Numbered from the stretch's first letter, positions 7,542 to 17,164 are shown. The stretch is 64,000 nucleotides of DNA from Propionibacteriaceae bacterium (GCA_017306015.1 JAFKJK010000014.1:60104-124103); one strand, 5' to 3'. Notes: a model not told the origin generated them from the letters alone. Made by a program: numbers and translations.

Positions 7542-8231
7542 CTACGCCGCCGCGACGAAGATGTGGTCGGCAACGCTGCCGTCGACGCTGCACTCGGTGC
7601 CGCCGCTGCCGACGATCAGCCGCCGTCCCATCACCACGGCGCGAACGGGAACCCCCGGCGTCATCCCGGCGTTCCTCAGCGACCGCAGCAGGTCCGGGTT
7701 GGACTGGATGGCCTCGCTCATCCGGGTCACGGTCACGTCGCGGGCCTCGCCGTCCGCGAGGGCGAGGGAGAGGACCTCCGAGCCGTCCAGGAAGCCTTCG
7801 GTCGCCGGCGTGGCGCCCAGCTCGTCGAGTGCCGGGATCGGGTTTCCGTAGGGCGAGCTGACCGGGTTGCCGAGGACGTCGACCAGCCTTCGCTCGACGT
7901 CGACCGAGATCACGTGCTCCCAGCGGCAGGCCTCCTCGTGGACGAGGTGCCAGTCCAGCCCGATCACGTCGGTGAGCAGCCGTTCGGCGAGACGGTGCTT
8001 GCGCATCACCTGGGTGGCGAGTTCCAGGCCACGGTCGCTGAGCACCAGATGCCGGTCCTCGTGGACGGAGACCAGGCCGTCCCGTTCCATCCGCGCGACC
8101 GTCTGGGAGACCGTCGGCCCGCTCTGCTTGAGCCTCTCGGCGATGCGCGCGCGCAGCGGCGGGATGCCCTCCTCGCCGAGCTCGTAGATCGTGCGCAGGT
8201 ACATCTCAGTGGTGTCGATCAGCTCACTCAT
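7542..8231 (-). CDS. dtxR: DtxR/IdeR-type metal-dependent transcriptional regulator
   Basis: A 229-residue iron-dependent repressor, almost exactly the length of DtxR and IdeR. An N-terminal winged helix (TTEMYLRTIYELGEEG) is followed by the dimerisation and metal-binding domain and a C-terminal SH3-like (FeoA) domain from about residue 145. All the classical ligands fall at the DtxR numbers: Met10, His79, Glu83, His98, Cys102, Glu105 and His106. This predicts a working Fe(II)- or Mn(II)-responsive repressor. Start at 8231 has GGAGGAGCGGC directly upstream; a longer frame to 8411 is not supported. Divergent from the acVLRF1 gene, with only about 34 bp between the starts. Confidence 0.94.
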   Translation of the reverse strand: MSELIDTTEMYLRTIYELGEEGIPPLRARIAERLKQSGPTVSQTVARMERDGLVSVHEDRHLVLSDRGLELATQVMRKHRLAERLLTDVIGLDWHLVHEEACRWEHVISVDVERRLVDVLGNPVSSPYGNPIPALDELGATPATEGFLDGSEVLSLALADGEARDVTVTRMSEAIQSNPDLLRSLRNAGMTPGVPVRAVVMGRRLIVGSGGTECSVDGSVADHIFVAAA

Positions 8232-8265
8232 GCCGCTCCTCCCCGGTCGGGGCCAGACTATCGTC

Positions 8266-8907
8266 ATGCCCTCCCGAGCCGACGGTCGCGTCGTCAGTGT
8301 TGCCCCCGAGCGCCTCGGCGCCTGGCTGGACGGCTTCGCTGCCCGGCACGGGCATCCGCGTGCAACCGTCACCGACGCCGGATTGTTCCTGGCCGGCCCG
8401 GACGGCGCCACCGCCGCGGTCCGGCTCGACTGGGGGCCGTTGCCCGGGCTCGATCCGCTCGCCGAGGTGGTCGCTGCCGCCCTGCGGCCGCGTCCGGCTG
8501 CCGCCCTGATCGTCCGCAGGCGGGCCCACGCGGTCGGGATCTTCCGCGGCGAGCAGTTGCTGACCGGACGCCACGACAGCCACTACGCCCAGTCCCGGAC
8601 GAAGGCGGGTGGCTGGTCGCAGCAGCGGTACGCCCGCCGCCGCGGCAACCAGGCCGAACGCGCCTATCGGGAGGCGGCCGACGATGCGGCGGCCGTGCTG
8701 CTGCCGAGGCTGGCGGAGGTGGAGGTCCTGGCCACGGGCGGCGACCAGGCCGCGGTGAACCAGGTGCTCGCGGAGCCGGCCCTCGCCGGGCTGGCGAGCC
8801 TCCCCCGGGTTCGCGTCGACGGCGTCCCCGACCCGAACGCGGGTGTGCTGGCGGGCTTCGGACGGCGCCTGAGGGAGGTCCGGATCACCCTGAACGAGCT
8901 GGCCTGA
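8266..8907 (+). CDS. acVLRF1-family peptidyl-tRNA hydrolase
   Basis: A 213-residue protein resembling the actinobacterial VLRF1 (Vms1-like release factor) family. These release stalled nascent chains from tRNA during ribosome quality control. The key stretch is RTKAGGWSQQRYARRRGNQ (about residues 111-129), which corresponds to the glutamine-containing catalytic loop of the family. The C-terminal half has a Rossmann-like part with EVLATGGDQAAV. Start ATG 8266 was chosen over an upstream in-frame start at 8191, which would run into the divergent dtxR gene. No operon partner is evident. Confidence 0.75.
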   Translation: MPSRADGRVVSVAPERLGAWLDGFAARHGHPRATVTDAGLFLAGPDGATAAVRLDWGPLPGLDPLAEVVAAALRPRPAAALIVRRRAHAVGIFRGEQLLTGRHDSHYAQSRTKAGGWSQQRYARRRGNQAERAYREAADDAAAVLLPRLAEVEVLATGGDQAAVNQVLAEPALAGLASLPRVRVDGVPDPNAGVLAGFGRRLREVRITLNELA

Positions 8908-8920
8908 TCGTCGCCGGCGC

Positions 8921-9223
8921 TCAGCGGCGGGCGATCACGATGGCGGCCGCGCCGATCGCGACGACACCGGCCCCGCCGAGCAGCCAGAGCATCCGGGAGT
9001 TGTCCGGCGCGACGTCCGGGCCGTCGTCCACGTTCTCGTCGTCATCGCTGCTCACCTCCGAGGTGGGCGATGCGTGCGCGGTCGACGTCGCCTTGCCGGT
9101 CGCCGATGACCCCGGCGTCGGGGAAGGGGACGGTGCCGCAGCGGCGAACACCTCCGGCGCTGCGATCATCAGAGCAATACCGACCAGGACCGCAGCGAGC
9201 AGTCGGCGAACACCGGGGATCAT
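8921..9223 (-). CDS. Small secreted or membrane-anchored protein
   Basis: A 100-residue protein with an N-terminal signal or anchor segment (RRLLAAVLVGIALMIAAPEVFA), a Ser/Thr/Pro-rich extracellular linker (about 25-50), an acidic stretch DDDENVDDGPD, and a C-terminal membrane helix (LWLLGGAGVVAIGAAAIVIARR). No family is recognised. The start at 9223 puts the signal sequence at the N-terminus. The layout resembles small cell-envelope proteins with a spacer held between two hydrophobic ends. It is convergent with the acVLRF1 gene, whose stop is 14 bp away. Confidence 0.65.
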   Translation of the reverse strand: MIPGVRRLLAAVLVGIALMIAAPEVFAAAAPSPSPTPGSSATGKATSTAHASPTSEVSSDDDENVDDGPDVAPDNSRMLWLLGGAGVVAIGAAAIVIARR

Positions 9224-9233
9224 GACGGTGAGC

Positions 9234-9329
9234 CTACCCAGCCAGTCCCAATGCCCAGCCCACCAGCACAAGGATGAGCAGCGCAGCCAGCACCCCGGTG
9301 ACGATGTGCCTGCGGCTGCGTGGGTTCAC
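9234..9329 (-). CDS. 31-residue single-span membrane protein
   Basis: GTG at 9329 opens a 31-codon frame: a basic N-terminus (NPRSRRH) followed by one hydrophobic helix (TGVLAALLILVLVGWALGLAG) and a stop. The positive-inside start and the clean single membrane span look like a real small protein rather than chance. The stop is only 10 bp before the start of the next minus-strand gene (9223), so the two may be co-transcribed. Similar tiny proteins beginning NPRxRR occur in actinobacteria, to my recollection; the function is unknown. Confidence 0.5.
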   Translation of the reverse strand: MNPRSRRHIVTGVLAALLILVLVGWALGLAG

Positions 9330-9401
9330 GGGGCCGAGCTTATCCCCGCTGCCGGGGACGCCTGAGGGCCGATTCGCCGGTCCCGGGCGTAGGTTTGGCC
9401 C

Positions 9402-10052
9402 ATGGGCACACTGAAGCTGTGGGCCGTCGGCATCGATGAGGTGCGCGAGATCTTCAGCGCCAACCCGGAGGTGGCCGAGCGGCTGCGCACCGCGGCCGCG
9501 GCCCGCTTCCGGACCGACCTGCCCCGCCAGCGCGGTCTGCTCGGCCGACTCGGGCCGCTGCTGCGTCCCACCACCGACCCGGCGGCCCCGCGTCCCGGCG
9601 TCCCCGGCAGCGACGACGTCGAGGACCTCCTGGCCGGCCGGCACATCCCGCCGCAGCGACTCGGCACCGCCTGGGCCCTGCTCGAGTTCTGGATCGACAC
9701 CCTGAGTTGGGGGACGGGCGAGTGGCCGCTGACGACCGGCGGCCTGAAGGACCTCGATTTCGACCTCGCTCGCGCCCGGGTTCCGGCCCGCTTCGGGCTG
9801 AGCGACCTGTTCACCAAGGGTCTGGGCATCTCGCTGTCGCTGTGCGAGAACCTCGCCGCCGGCTACGTCCGGGGAGAGCACGCCCAGCAGATGGCCGCGG
9901 CCTGGGTCGCCGGCACCCCCGAGCTGGAACCGGCCAACCAGTCGGTGGCCACGGGCATCACCGGCTTCCTGGCGCACTGGCCGGAGTGGGCCCGGCTGGC
10001 CGAGGAGCACGACCGTCCCGAGCCGGACCTGGTCGCGACCTTCCGCGGCTGA
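9402..10052 (+). CDS. Hypothetical protein of 216 residues
   Basis: A soluble protein beginning MGTLKLWAVGIDEVREIF, with an arginine- and proline-rich linker about 43-70. A globular C-terminal part contains LLEFWIDTLSWG and a region near GLGISLSLCENLAAGYVRGEHA. I recognise no catalytic motif or named domain with confidence; the N-terminus resembles uncharacterised DUF7691-like proteins. Codon use is normal. It is monocistronic and convergent with the purine permease gene; a palindromic element follows the stop. Confidence 0.7.
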   Translation: MGTLKLWAVGIDEVREIFSANPEVAERLRTAAAARFRTDLPRQRGLLGRLGPLLRPTTDPAAPRPGVPGSDDVEDLLAGRHIPPQRLGTAWALLEFWIDTLSWGTGEWPLTTGGLKDLDFDLARARVPARFGLSDLFTKGLGISLSLCENLAAGYVRGEHAQQMAAAWVAGTPELEPANQSVATGITGFLAHWPEWARLAEEHDRPEPDLVATFRG

Positions 10053-10062
10053 CTCCGTCCCG

Positions 10063-10132
10063 CCGAGAGCCCCCGTTCCGGTCAAACGCCACTACCCAGG
10101 CGGTGGCGAACGACCGGAACGGAGGCTCTCGG
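10063..10132. repeat. Palindromic intergenic element P1
   Basis: About 70 bp with long imperfect inverted arms: CCGAGAGCCCCCGTTCCGG on the left and CCGGAACGGAGGCTCTCGG on the right. It lies between two convergent stop codons (10052 and 10142). Related elements sit at 17039-17110, 43606-43665, 50115-50160 and 63887-63950. All share a core like CGGTCAAACGCC and lie downstream of stops. It could act as a bidirectional terminator or REP-type element. Confidence 0.8.
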
Positions 10133-10141
10133 TGGAAGGGC

Positions 10142-11638
<1,497 letters not shown>

Positions 11639-11670
11639 GGCCGAATGCTGCCAGTTCACAGGTTCGTTCT

Positions 11671-11976
11671 ATGGTGGTGTCCGTGACCCAGAACAGTCAC
11701 CAGCACCACCCGGTTCTGGTACAAGCACCGGTCCGGGCCCTCGACCCGGACGGAGTGGCCGTGATCGGCTCCGGGACGGTGGCCTTCGCGGTCGGCGCCA
11801 TCGTGTGCTGGCTCTTCCAGGCGGTCCTCGTCGAGACCGGACGCGGCTGGTACCTCGCGGTGTCGATCAGTGGCACGGTGCTCGGCCTGGCCGGGCTGGC
11901 CTACGGGCTCAACCGCAGGCGCAGGCGGGCGCGTCTCCAGCCGGAGGAGACGGCGGAGGAGTCGATCGAATCCTGA
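11671..11976 (+). CDS. DUF2530-like small membrane protein
   Basis: A 101-residue protein with two hydrophobic helices (about 30-50 and 58-80) and a basic Arg-rich stretch, NRRRRRAR, followed by an acidic tail. The LDPDGVAVIGSGTVAF entry into helix 1 resembles DUF2530, a small two-helix family found in actinobacteria. The ATG at 11671 and a GTG at 11683 are both possible starts. It is transcribed divergently from the purine permease gene, with the starts about 32 bp apart. Function unknown. Confidence 0.7.
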   Translation: MVVSVTQNSHQHHPVLVQAPVRALDPDGVAVIGSGTVAFAVGAIVCWLFQAVLVETGRGWYLAVSISGTVLGLAGLAYGLNRRRRRARLQPEETAEESIES

Positions 11977-11985
11977 GCCTGCCGC

Positions 11986-12759
11986 TCAGTCGAACAGACC
12001 CTCTTCGACCGTGACCGTGTCCCAGATCGGCAGCGACAGGTCGACGCCCCGGCTCGGCTCGGTCACGTCGGAGTGGCCACCGCAGCCGTAGTCCAGGCTG
12101 ACGACCTGGCCGTCCGCGGGCGAGAGTTCGTTCGCGCACACCCCGAACAGCCGCGACAGGCTGCCCGACAGGTTCACCCGGAACCCGCAGGTGGCGCAGG
12201 TCGCCGGCGCCTGGTTCGCCATCGCCGTGTCCGGGCCACTCGGCCCGGACAGCCACCGCTCGGCCGCCTGGTCGCGACCGGTCACCGACAGCACGCGTTC
12301 CCGGCCGAGCCCCAGTTCGGCGATCACGGCGCGGATCTGGCTCGCCTCGGCGGGCTCCGCGTCGGCCGCGTCCTCGCCACCGGTGTAGCCGGGGACGAGG
12401 CGGACGTCGTCCGCCGACGTCGGCGAGATCACCCCGGGGGTCAGGTCCTTCGGCCCGATCCGCTCGGCCCACGGCACCCACTTCGGCGCCAGCAGGGCGT
12501 GCTCGCCGGGCATCAGGGTCACCTCCGACACCGTGACGACCCGGGCACGGGACGCGCGCGCCACCGTCACCGACCAGTGCCAGCCGGGGTAGCCGGGGTG
12601 GGTGCACTCGAACAGGTGCGTGGCCACCCGGAGATCCTCGGCGCGGACGCCGAGGTGCTCACCGACACCGATCGTCCCCGAACGTGCGATCGCCGCCGCG
12701 TGGGCCTGCTCGACCGCCTCGGCACAGGCCTTGTCAACCTCGGACGTGGCTACCGCCAT
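11986..12759 (-). CDS. DUF3027 protein
   Basis: A 257-residue soluble protein matching the actinobacterial DUF3027 family: ECTHPGYPGWHWSVTVARA (about 51-69), ALLAPKWVPWAERI (about 88-101) and a C-terminal zinc-ribbon-like CATCGFRV motif with CANELSPADG downstream (about 192-221). Function is not established. ATG 12759 lies two bases after the stop of the cold-shock gene, so the two are almost certainly co-transcribed. That arrangement, cold-shock protein followed by DUF3027, is common in actinobacteria to my recollection and hints at a role in nucleic-acid or stress physiology. Confidence 0.85.
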   Translation of the reverse strand: MAVATSEVDKACAEAVEQAHAAAIARSGTIGVGEHLGVRAEDLRVATHLFECTHPGYPGWHWSVTVARASRARVVTVSEVTLMPGEHALLAPKWVPWAERIGPKDLTPGVISPTSADDVRLVPGYTGGEDAADAEPAEASQIRAVIAELGLGRERVLSVTGRDQAAERWLSGPSGPDTAMANQAPATCATCGFRVNLSGSLSRLFGVCANELSPADGQVVSLDYGCGGHSDVTEPSRGVDLSLPIWDTVTVEEGLFD

Positions 12760-12761
12760 GC

Positions 12762-13148
12762 TCACAGCTCCAGTTCGTCGGCGACGGCCCGCAGTACCGC
12801 AGCGGTCTTGCCGGCCATCTTGGAGTCGGGATGACGTCCACGCCGGTAGCCGTTGCCGATGCCGTCCAGCATCTTGATCAGGTCCTCGACGATGATCGCC
12901 ATCTGCTCGGCGGACTTCCGCTGGGCCTTCGACAGCGACGGCGGCGGATCCAGCAGGCGGACGGAGAGGGCCTGTTCGCCCTTCTTGCCGTCCACGACGC
13001 CGAACTCCACCTTCTGGCCGCGACGCAGGCTGGTGACGCCGTCGGGCAGGGCGGACGCACGGACGTACACGTCGTCGCCGCCCTCGTCCTTGGAGAGGAA
13101 GCCGAAGCCCTTCTCCGTGTCGTAGTAGCGCACCCTGCCGATAGGCAT
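12762..13148 (-). CDS. Cold-shock domain protein
   Basis: A 128-residue protein with an N-terminal cold-shock domain (about 1-65). It carries the RNP1-like KGFGFLS and RNP2-like DVYVRAS motifs, which bind single-stranded RNA or DNA. A C-terminal extension of about 60 residues (SLSKAQRKSAEQMAIIVEDL...) is predicted helical and is absent in short CspA proteins. This longer form is typical of actinobacteria. The start at 13148 has AGGAG about nine bases upstream. It overlaps in operon with the DUF3027 gene. Confidence 0.92.
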   Translation of the reverse strand: MPIGRVRYYDTEKGFGFLSKDEGGDDVYVRASALPDGVTSLRRGQKVEFGVVDGKKGEQALSVRLLDPPPSLSKAQRKSAEQMAIIVEDLIKMLDGIGNGYRRGRHPDSKMAGKTAAVLRAVADELEL

Positions 13149-13264
13149 GTTTCTCACTCCTGCTCACGTCCGGCGCCGTCTCGGACCGGTCCCGATCAGC
13201 CTACCGGGGACGCGGCATCGGGGCATCCCCTCCGGCTGTCGGGGAGGTCACTAGGCTGGGGTTC

Positions 13265-14044
13265 ATGGCGAGCTGGCAGGACGGACCTGAGTACGCGCCG
13301 GCCTCGAGGCCGTCCGCGTTCGTCGCGCCGGTGGCCGTCGCGCTGGACAGTCCCGAGCCGGAACCCGCCGTCGCCGCGGACGTCCCAGCGGCGGAGCCGT
13401 CCTTCGTGCCACCCGAGCAGCCGACCCCCGACCTGCGGGCGCTGGTGCCGTCCGCGGCACCGGGACGCAACCCGAACCTGCCATTCGAGTCGACCACGAC
13501 GGCCCTGACGAGCGCGGTCGAGGTCACCGGCGCCCGTTCCCCGTTGGAGCCGTTCACCACCGGCGGGCCGTCGCTGACCGGCTACCTGCCGCCGCAGCCT
13601 GTGGTGCAGCCGAACGCCCAGGTCAACCCGGCCGCGGTGCCGATGTCGATGGCCCAGCAGTGGGCTCCGCCGTCGCCGGCCACCCGGGTCCAGGGCCCGC
13701 GTCCGGTGACGATCGGCCAGATCTGGCAGGCGACGACGGGCTGGGTCCTCGTCCCGCTCCTGATCGGCATGTTCGTCAACCCGATCGCACCCGTCGGGCT
13801 GCTGGTCGCGGCTGTCTCCACCGCACAGCTGCGCTACCGGCGCGCCACGGTCCGCCGCGGCTACCAGATCGCCGGAGTGGGAGTCGTCGCGATCTCGCTG
13901 CTGGTCGCGACCGTTGACGACTCCGCCGACTTCTGGACGCTCGTGGCCGCCATGTCACAGGTCGCCTGCTGGGTGCTCGCGGTCTTCACCCCCGGCATCA
14001 TCGGCGCGGCGCTGCGCAACGGCGAGCCTCCGGAACGGGCATGA
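13265..14044 (+). CDS. Proline-rich membrane protein
   Basis: A 259-residue protein. The first 150 residues are Pro/Ala-rich and probably disordered. Membrane segments follow at about 160-190 (GWVLVPLLIGMFVNPIAPVG) and about 203-220, with a last span at about 228-250. No family is recognised. It starts a tightly packed trio: its stop overlaps the next gene's start (ATGA at 14041-14044), and that gene in turn overlaps the Nudix gene. The arrangement suggests co-translation, but not what the protein does. Confidence 0.7.
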   Translation: MASWQDGPEYAPASRPSAFVAPVAVALDSPEPEPAVAADVPAAEPSFVPPEQPTPDLRALVPSAAPGRNPNLPFESTTTALTSAVEVTGARSPLEPFTTGGPSLTGYLPPQPVVQPNAQVNPAAVPMSMAQQWAPPSPATRVQGPRPVTIGQIWQATTGWVLVPLLIGMFVNPIAPVGLLVAAVSTAQLRYRRATVRRGYQIAGVGVVAISLLVATVDDSADFWTLVAAMSQVACWVLAVFTPGIIGAALRNGEPPERA

Positions 14045-14751
14045 GCGACGAGCCCGGGAAGGGGTGGCTGCCGCCGCCGCTGCAGCCCGAGCCGCCGTCC
14101 GGAGCCGTCGGCGGCCGTCCCGGCTGGGCGCCCCCGCAACCCGGATACCCGGCCCCGCAGCAGTCTCCCGGGCAGCGCGACCCACGCCGGCGGCGACGCT
14201 GGTCGACGCCCGTCGGGATCGCGTTGGTCGTCGCCCTCGGCGTGGGCGTGCTGTTCGCGCCGTACCTGGTGAAACGGCCGGTTTCCGGCCCGACGGCCGG
14301 TTCGACGGCGATGCCCCTGGTCACCGTCGCGCCGGCCTCGCAACCGGCGGAGCAGACGGTCCTGACCAGCGGTGGCGACCTGGGGGTGGTGGCGTCCTTC
14401 AGCGCCGGCACCGGGACGGGGACGCTCACCATCACCCGGGCGACCTGGACGCACGCCGGCCGGATGGCTCCTCCGGTCGGCAAGCTGTACCTGATCGTCG
14501 AGGCCACCATCGCCTGCGCCGACGGGACATTCGACGTGAGCAGCCTGAGCCTGCGAACGACGTCGGACCCGGCCGACCAGAGCGCCTTCGGTGCCGACCT
14601 CCCGGACCAGTTCCCCGGCGTCCGGCTGGCGGCAGGGCAGCAGCAGTCGGGGCAGGTCGGCTTCGTGCTCGCGGCCGGCCAGGTCACGGTCGCCCTGCTC
14701 GACCAGACCACGCTGCAGCCGGTCGCGGAACGCGTGGTGCCCGGACCATGA
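14041..14751 (+). CDS. Membrane-anchored protein with DUF4352-like extracellular domain
   Basis: A 236-residue protein. The proline-rich cytoplasmic tail (1-60) leads to one membrane helix (about 61-78, GIALVVALGVGVLFAPYLV), then a Ser/Thr linker and an extracellular beta-sandwich (about 115-230) that resembles DUF4352/telokin-like domains (GKLYLIVEATIACADG). Such domains occur in secreted proteins of Gram-positives, often of unknown role. ATG 14041 overlaps the previous stop by four bases, and its own stop overlaps the Nudix start, indicating an operon. Confidence 0.7.
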   Translation: MSDEPGKGWLPPPLQPEPPSGAVGGRPGWAPPQPGYPAPQQSPGQRDPRRRRRWSTPVGIALVVALGVGVLFAPYLVKRPVSGPTAGSTAMPLVTVAPASQPAEQTVLTSGGDLGVVASFSAGTGTGTLTITRATWTHAGRMAPPVGKLYLIVEATIACADGTFDVSSLSLRTTSDPADQSAFGADLPDQFPGVRLAAGQQQSGQVGFVLAAGQVTVALLDQTTLQPVAERVVPGP

Positions 14752-15317
14752 GCGGGCCCTTTCGCACCCGCGACTTCCGTCCGGTGCCGGCGGAGCTGCG
14801 GCCGCACCGTCGGCGCGCTGCCGCCCGGGCGCTGGTGGTGGCGGCCGGCTGCGTGCTGCTGCTCCGCGACACCGATCCCGGACTGCCGGGAAGCCGCTGG
14901 TGGGTGACGCCGGGTGGCGGCATCGATCCCGGCGAGGACGCGGTTCGGGCCGTGATCCGGGAGCTGTTCGAGGAGACCGGGCTGGTGGCGTCCCCGGCCG
15001 GGCTGCTCGGGCCGGTCGCCGTCCGCGACGTGACCCACGGCTACTCCGACCAGGTGCTGCACCAACGGGAGGACTTCTTCGTCCTGCGGCTTCCCGAGCG
15101 GATCGACCCCGACCCGGGCGGCCTCACCGCAGAGGAGCAGGTCACGCTGGACGGTTGGGCCTGGCAGCCGCTGGACGGGCTCGCGGAAGTGGCCGAGCCG
15201 GTGTGGCCGGCGAACCTCGCCGATCTGGTCGCGCTGGCGGATCTTCCGGACGCCTGGCCGCTCGACCTCGGCCACGTGGAGGAGTCCACCGTGCCCGTCG
15301 ACCCGGCCCTACACTGA
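14748..15317 (+). CDS. Nudix hydrolase
   Basis: A 189-residue Nudix protein. The Nudix box runs GGGIDPGEDAVRAVIRELFE ending in ETGL (about residues 60-82), with the metal-binding REL-EE core intact. It hydrolyses a nucleoside diphosphate linked to another group; the substrate cannot be read from sequence. The region around VRDVTHGYSDQVLHQREDFFVLRL follows. The start ATG overlaps the preceding stop codon (ATGA). The cation-efflux gene begins four bases after its stop, so this may be a four-gene transcript from 13265 to 16218. Confidence 0.92.
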   Translation: MSGPFRTRDFRPVPAELRPHRRRAAARALVVAAGCVLLLRDTDPGLPGSRWWVTPGGGIDPGEDAVRAVIRELFEETGLVASPAGLLGPVAVRDVTHGYSDQVLHQREDFFVLRLPERIDPDPGGLTAEEQVTLDGWAWQPLDGLAEVAEPVWPANLADLVALADLPDAWPLDLGHVEESTVPVDPALH

Positions 15318-15321
15318 TCCG

Positions 15322-16218
15322 GTGCCCTCTTCCCCACAGCAGTCCGTCGCGACCCAGCGCATGTTGGAGAGGTTCATCTGGCTCTCCATCGCGACCGCGA
15401 TCGCGACGGTCGGGATCAAGGGGTGGGCCGCCTGGCTGACGAACTCGGTCGGCCTGTGGTCGGACGCGCTGGAGTCGACCGTGAACCTGGTGGCGGCCCT
15501 GGTCGGCCTCTGGGCGCTGCGGCTGGCCGCGAAACCGGCCGACGACAACCACAACTTCGGCCACGGCAAGGCCGAATACATGTCGGCCGCGGTCGAGGGG
15601 TCGCTGATCTTCTTCGCCGCGGCGATGATCATCTACGGCGCGATCCAGCGGTACTTCGCCCCGCAGCCGCTGGAGCGGCTGGGCCTCGGCCTGGCGTTGT
15701 CGCTGCTGGCCACGCTGCTCAATCTCGGCACGGGCTGGGCGCTGATCCGGGCCGGCCGGAAGCACCGCTCGATCACCCTCGAGGCGGACGGCCAGCACCT
15801 GATGACCGACGTGGTCACCTCGGTGGGCGTGCTGGTGGCGATCGGCCTGGTGGCGCTCACCGGCTGGCAGTGGCTGGATCCGACGATCGCGCTGCTGGTC
15901 GGCGCGAACATCCTGCTCACCGGGTACCGGCTGCTGCGCCGCTCCGGGGTCGGCCTGCTGGACGCGGCGCTCCCCGATGCGGAGGTGGACGTCGTGCGAG
16001 CAGCGCTGCACGACATCTGCGCGGACGAGCCGGTCGAGGTCAGCGACCTGCGCACCCGGGAGTCCGGCCGCCAGCGCTTCGTCTACGCCACCATGCTCGT
16101 GCCCGGGACGTGGAGCGTGCGGCACAGCCACGACGTCGCCGACGCCGTCGAGGAAGCGGTGGACGGCGCCCTCCCCGGCACGACCACTTTCGTCCACATC
16201 GAGCCGCTGCCGAGCTGA
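15322..16218 (+). CDS. Cation diffusion facilitator transporter
   Basis: A 298-residue CDF-family exporter that moves Zn(II), Fe(II), Co(II) or Mn(II) out of the cytoplasm in exchange for protons. Six membrane helices fill residues about 15-215. Metal-site residues are visible in the family positions: SDALEST in helix 2, HNFGHGKAEY after helix 2, and HLMTDVVTS in helix 5. A cytoplasmic ferredoxin-like domain with YATMLVPGTWSVRHSHDVAD follows, carrying the usual histidines. The start is GTG 15322, four bases after the Nudix stop, consistent with translational coupling. Confidence 0.93.
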   Translation: MPSSPQQSVATQRMLERFIWLSIATAIATVGIKGWAAWLTNSVGLWSDALESTVNLVAALVGLWALRLAAKPADDNHNFGHGKAEYMSAAVEGSLIFFAAAMIIYGAIQRYFAPQPLERLGLGLALSLLATLLNLGTGWALIRAGRKHRSITLEADGQHLMTDVVTSVGVLVAIGLVALTGWQWLDPTIALLVGANILLTGYRLLRRSGVGLLDAALPDAEVDVVRAALHDICADEPVEVSDLRTRESGRQRFVYATMLVPGTWSVRHSHDVADAVEEAVDGALPGTTTFVHIEPLPS

Positions 16219-16224
16219 TGCGGT

Positions 16225-16935
16225 TCAGGTCGAGGGCGGGTGGTGGCGGAGCTCCTCGTCGATGAGCTGCCGCCACGACCGCACCAGCGGCTCGTCGACA
16301 TAGGCCCTGAACGAGCGGCCGGGACGCGCGGCCGAGCCGATGTGGAACGCGCGGACGCCGGCCCTGGCCAGCCACGGGACGTGCTCGGGGGCCAGTCCGC
16401 CGCCGGCCATCATCACGCTGGCGGCCCACGGGTCGGCTTTCGCCCGGGCGAGCAGGTCGGGCAGGCCGTGCTCGACACCCCGCGCCGAGCCGGCGGTGAG
16501 CACCTGGTCGAGGCGCGGGAGCTCCGGCAGTGTGGCCCAGGCCTTGCCGGCGTCCAGGCACGCGTCGAGGGCACGGTGGAAGGTCCACGGCCAGGAACCG
16601 TCGGCGACCAGCTCATCGACCAGCAGGGCGTCCACCTCGCCGTGGCCGTTGAGGAAGCCGAGGACCATCCCGTCCGCTCCGGCGTCGGCGTAGCTGGCCA
16701 TCAGTCCGCGGAGCCGGACGGCTTCGCCGCCGTCCGTGCTGAAGCCGGGACGCAGCCGCACCATCACCCGGACCTCGATGGAGGTGGCTCGGCGGACGTC
16801 GGAGACCAGCTGCGGGGTCGGCGACATGCCGCCGTCGTCCAGGGAGCCGCAGACCTCGACCCGGTCAGCCCCGCCGGCCTCGGCACGCTCCGCGTCCGCC
16901 GGGTGCAGCGCGATCACCTCGAGCAGCCCGCTCAT
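16225..16935 (-). CDS. cutC: CutC-family protein
   Basis: A 236-residue TIM-barrel protein of the CutC family, named for a proposed role in copper homeostasis that has since been questioned. Family stretches include AEAGGADRVEVCGSLDDGGMSPT near the N-terminus, the GADGMVLGFLNGHGEVD strand, FHRALDACLD and the C-terminal VMMAGGGLAPEHV with FHIGSAAR. I start it at ATG 16935, since the residues coded upstream to 16968 do not resemble the family. It is convergent with the cation-efflux gene, which may be coincidental. Confidence 0.9.
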   Translation of the reverse strand: MSGLLEVIALHPADAERAEAGGADRVEVCGSLDDGGMSPTPQLVSDVRRATSIEVRVMVRLRPGFSTDGGEAVRLRGLMASYADAGADGMVLGFLNGHGEVDALLVDELVADGSWPWTFHRALDACLDAGKAWATLPELPRLDQVLTAGSARGVEHGLPDLLARAKADPWAASVMMAGGGLAPEHVPWLARAGVRAFHIGSAARPGRSFRAYVDEPLVRSWRQLIDEELRHHPPST

Positions 16936-17038
16936 GGCCCAATTGTGGAGGCAGCCGCCCGTCCACACCCGCAGACACGCTCACTCCCGCCCCCTCCCGT
17001 CCCCCGTCCCCGCCCCCCGTCCCCCGTCCCCCGCTCCC

Positions 17039-17110
17039 GCCGAGAACCACCGTTTCGGTCAAACGCCACAACCTGTGCTGGAGCGGATGACCGAAACGGT
17101 GGCGTTCGGC
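17039..17110. repeat. Palindromic intergenic element P2
   Basis: Perfect 13-bp arms, ACCGTTTCGGTCA (17049-17061) and its complement (17088-17100), within a longer imperfect palindrome. The shared core CGGTCAAACGCC is present. It lies 91 bp downstream of the groEL stop on the minus strand. A pyrimidine-rich low-complexity run of CCCCGTCCC repeats occupies 16985-17036 next to it. Confidence 0.8.
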
Positions 17111-17133
17111 GGAGGGACGGAGCTGGACGGCGC

Positions 17134-17164
17134 GAAGGGCGGCCCCTTTCGGGAACCGCCCTTC
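17134..17164 (-). terminator. Weak hairpin downstream of groEL
   Basis: GAAGGGCGG (17134-17142) pairs with CCGCCCTTC (17156-17164). It lies 27 bp past the groEL stop. No T-tract follows, so it may be an mRNA-end structure rather than an intrinsic terminator. Confidence 0.45.

Noticed and set aside
7068..9365. 765-codon plus-strand frame over thioredoxin, dtxR and neighbours
   Set aside because: Contradicts at least four supported genes and shows only Gly/Arg/Ala-rich translation.
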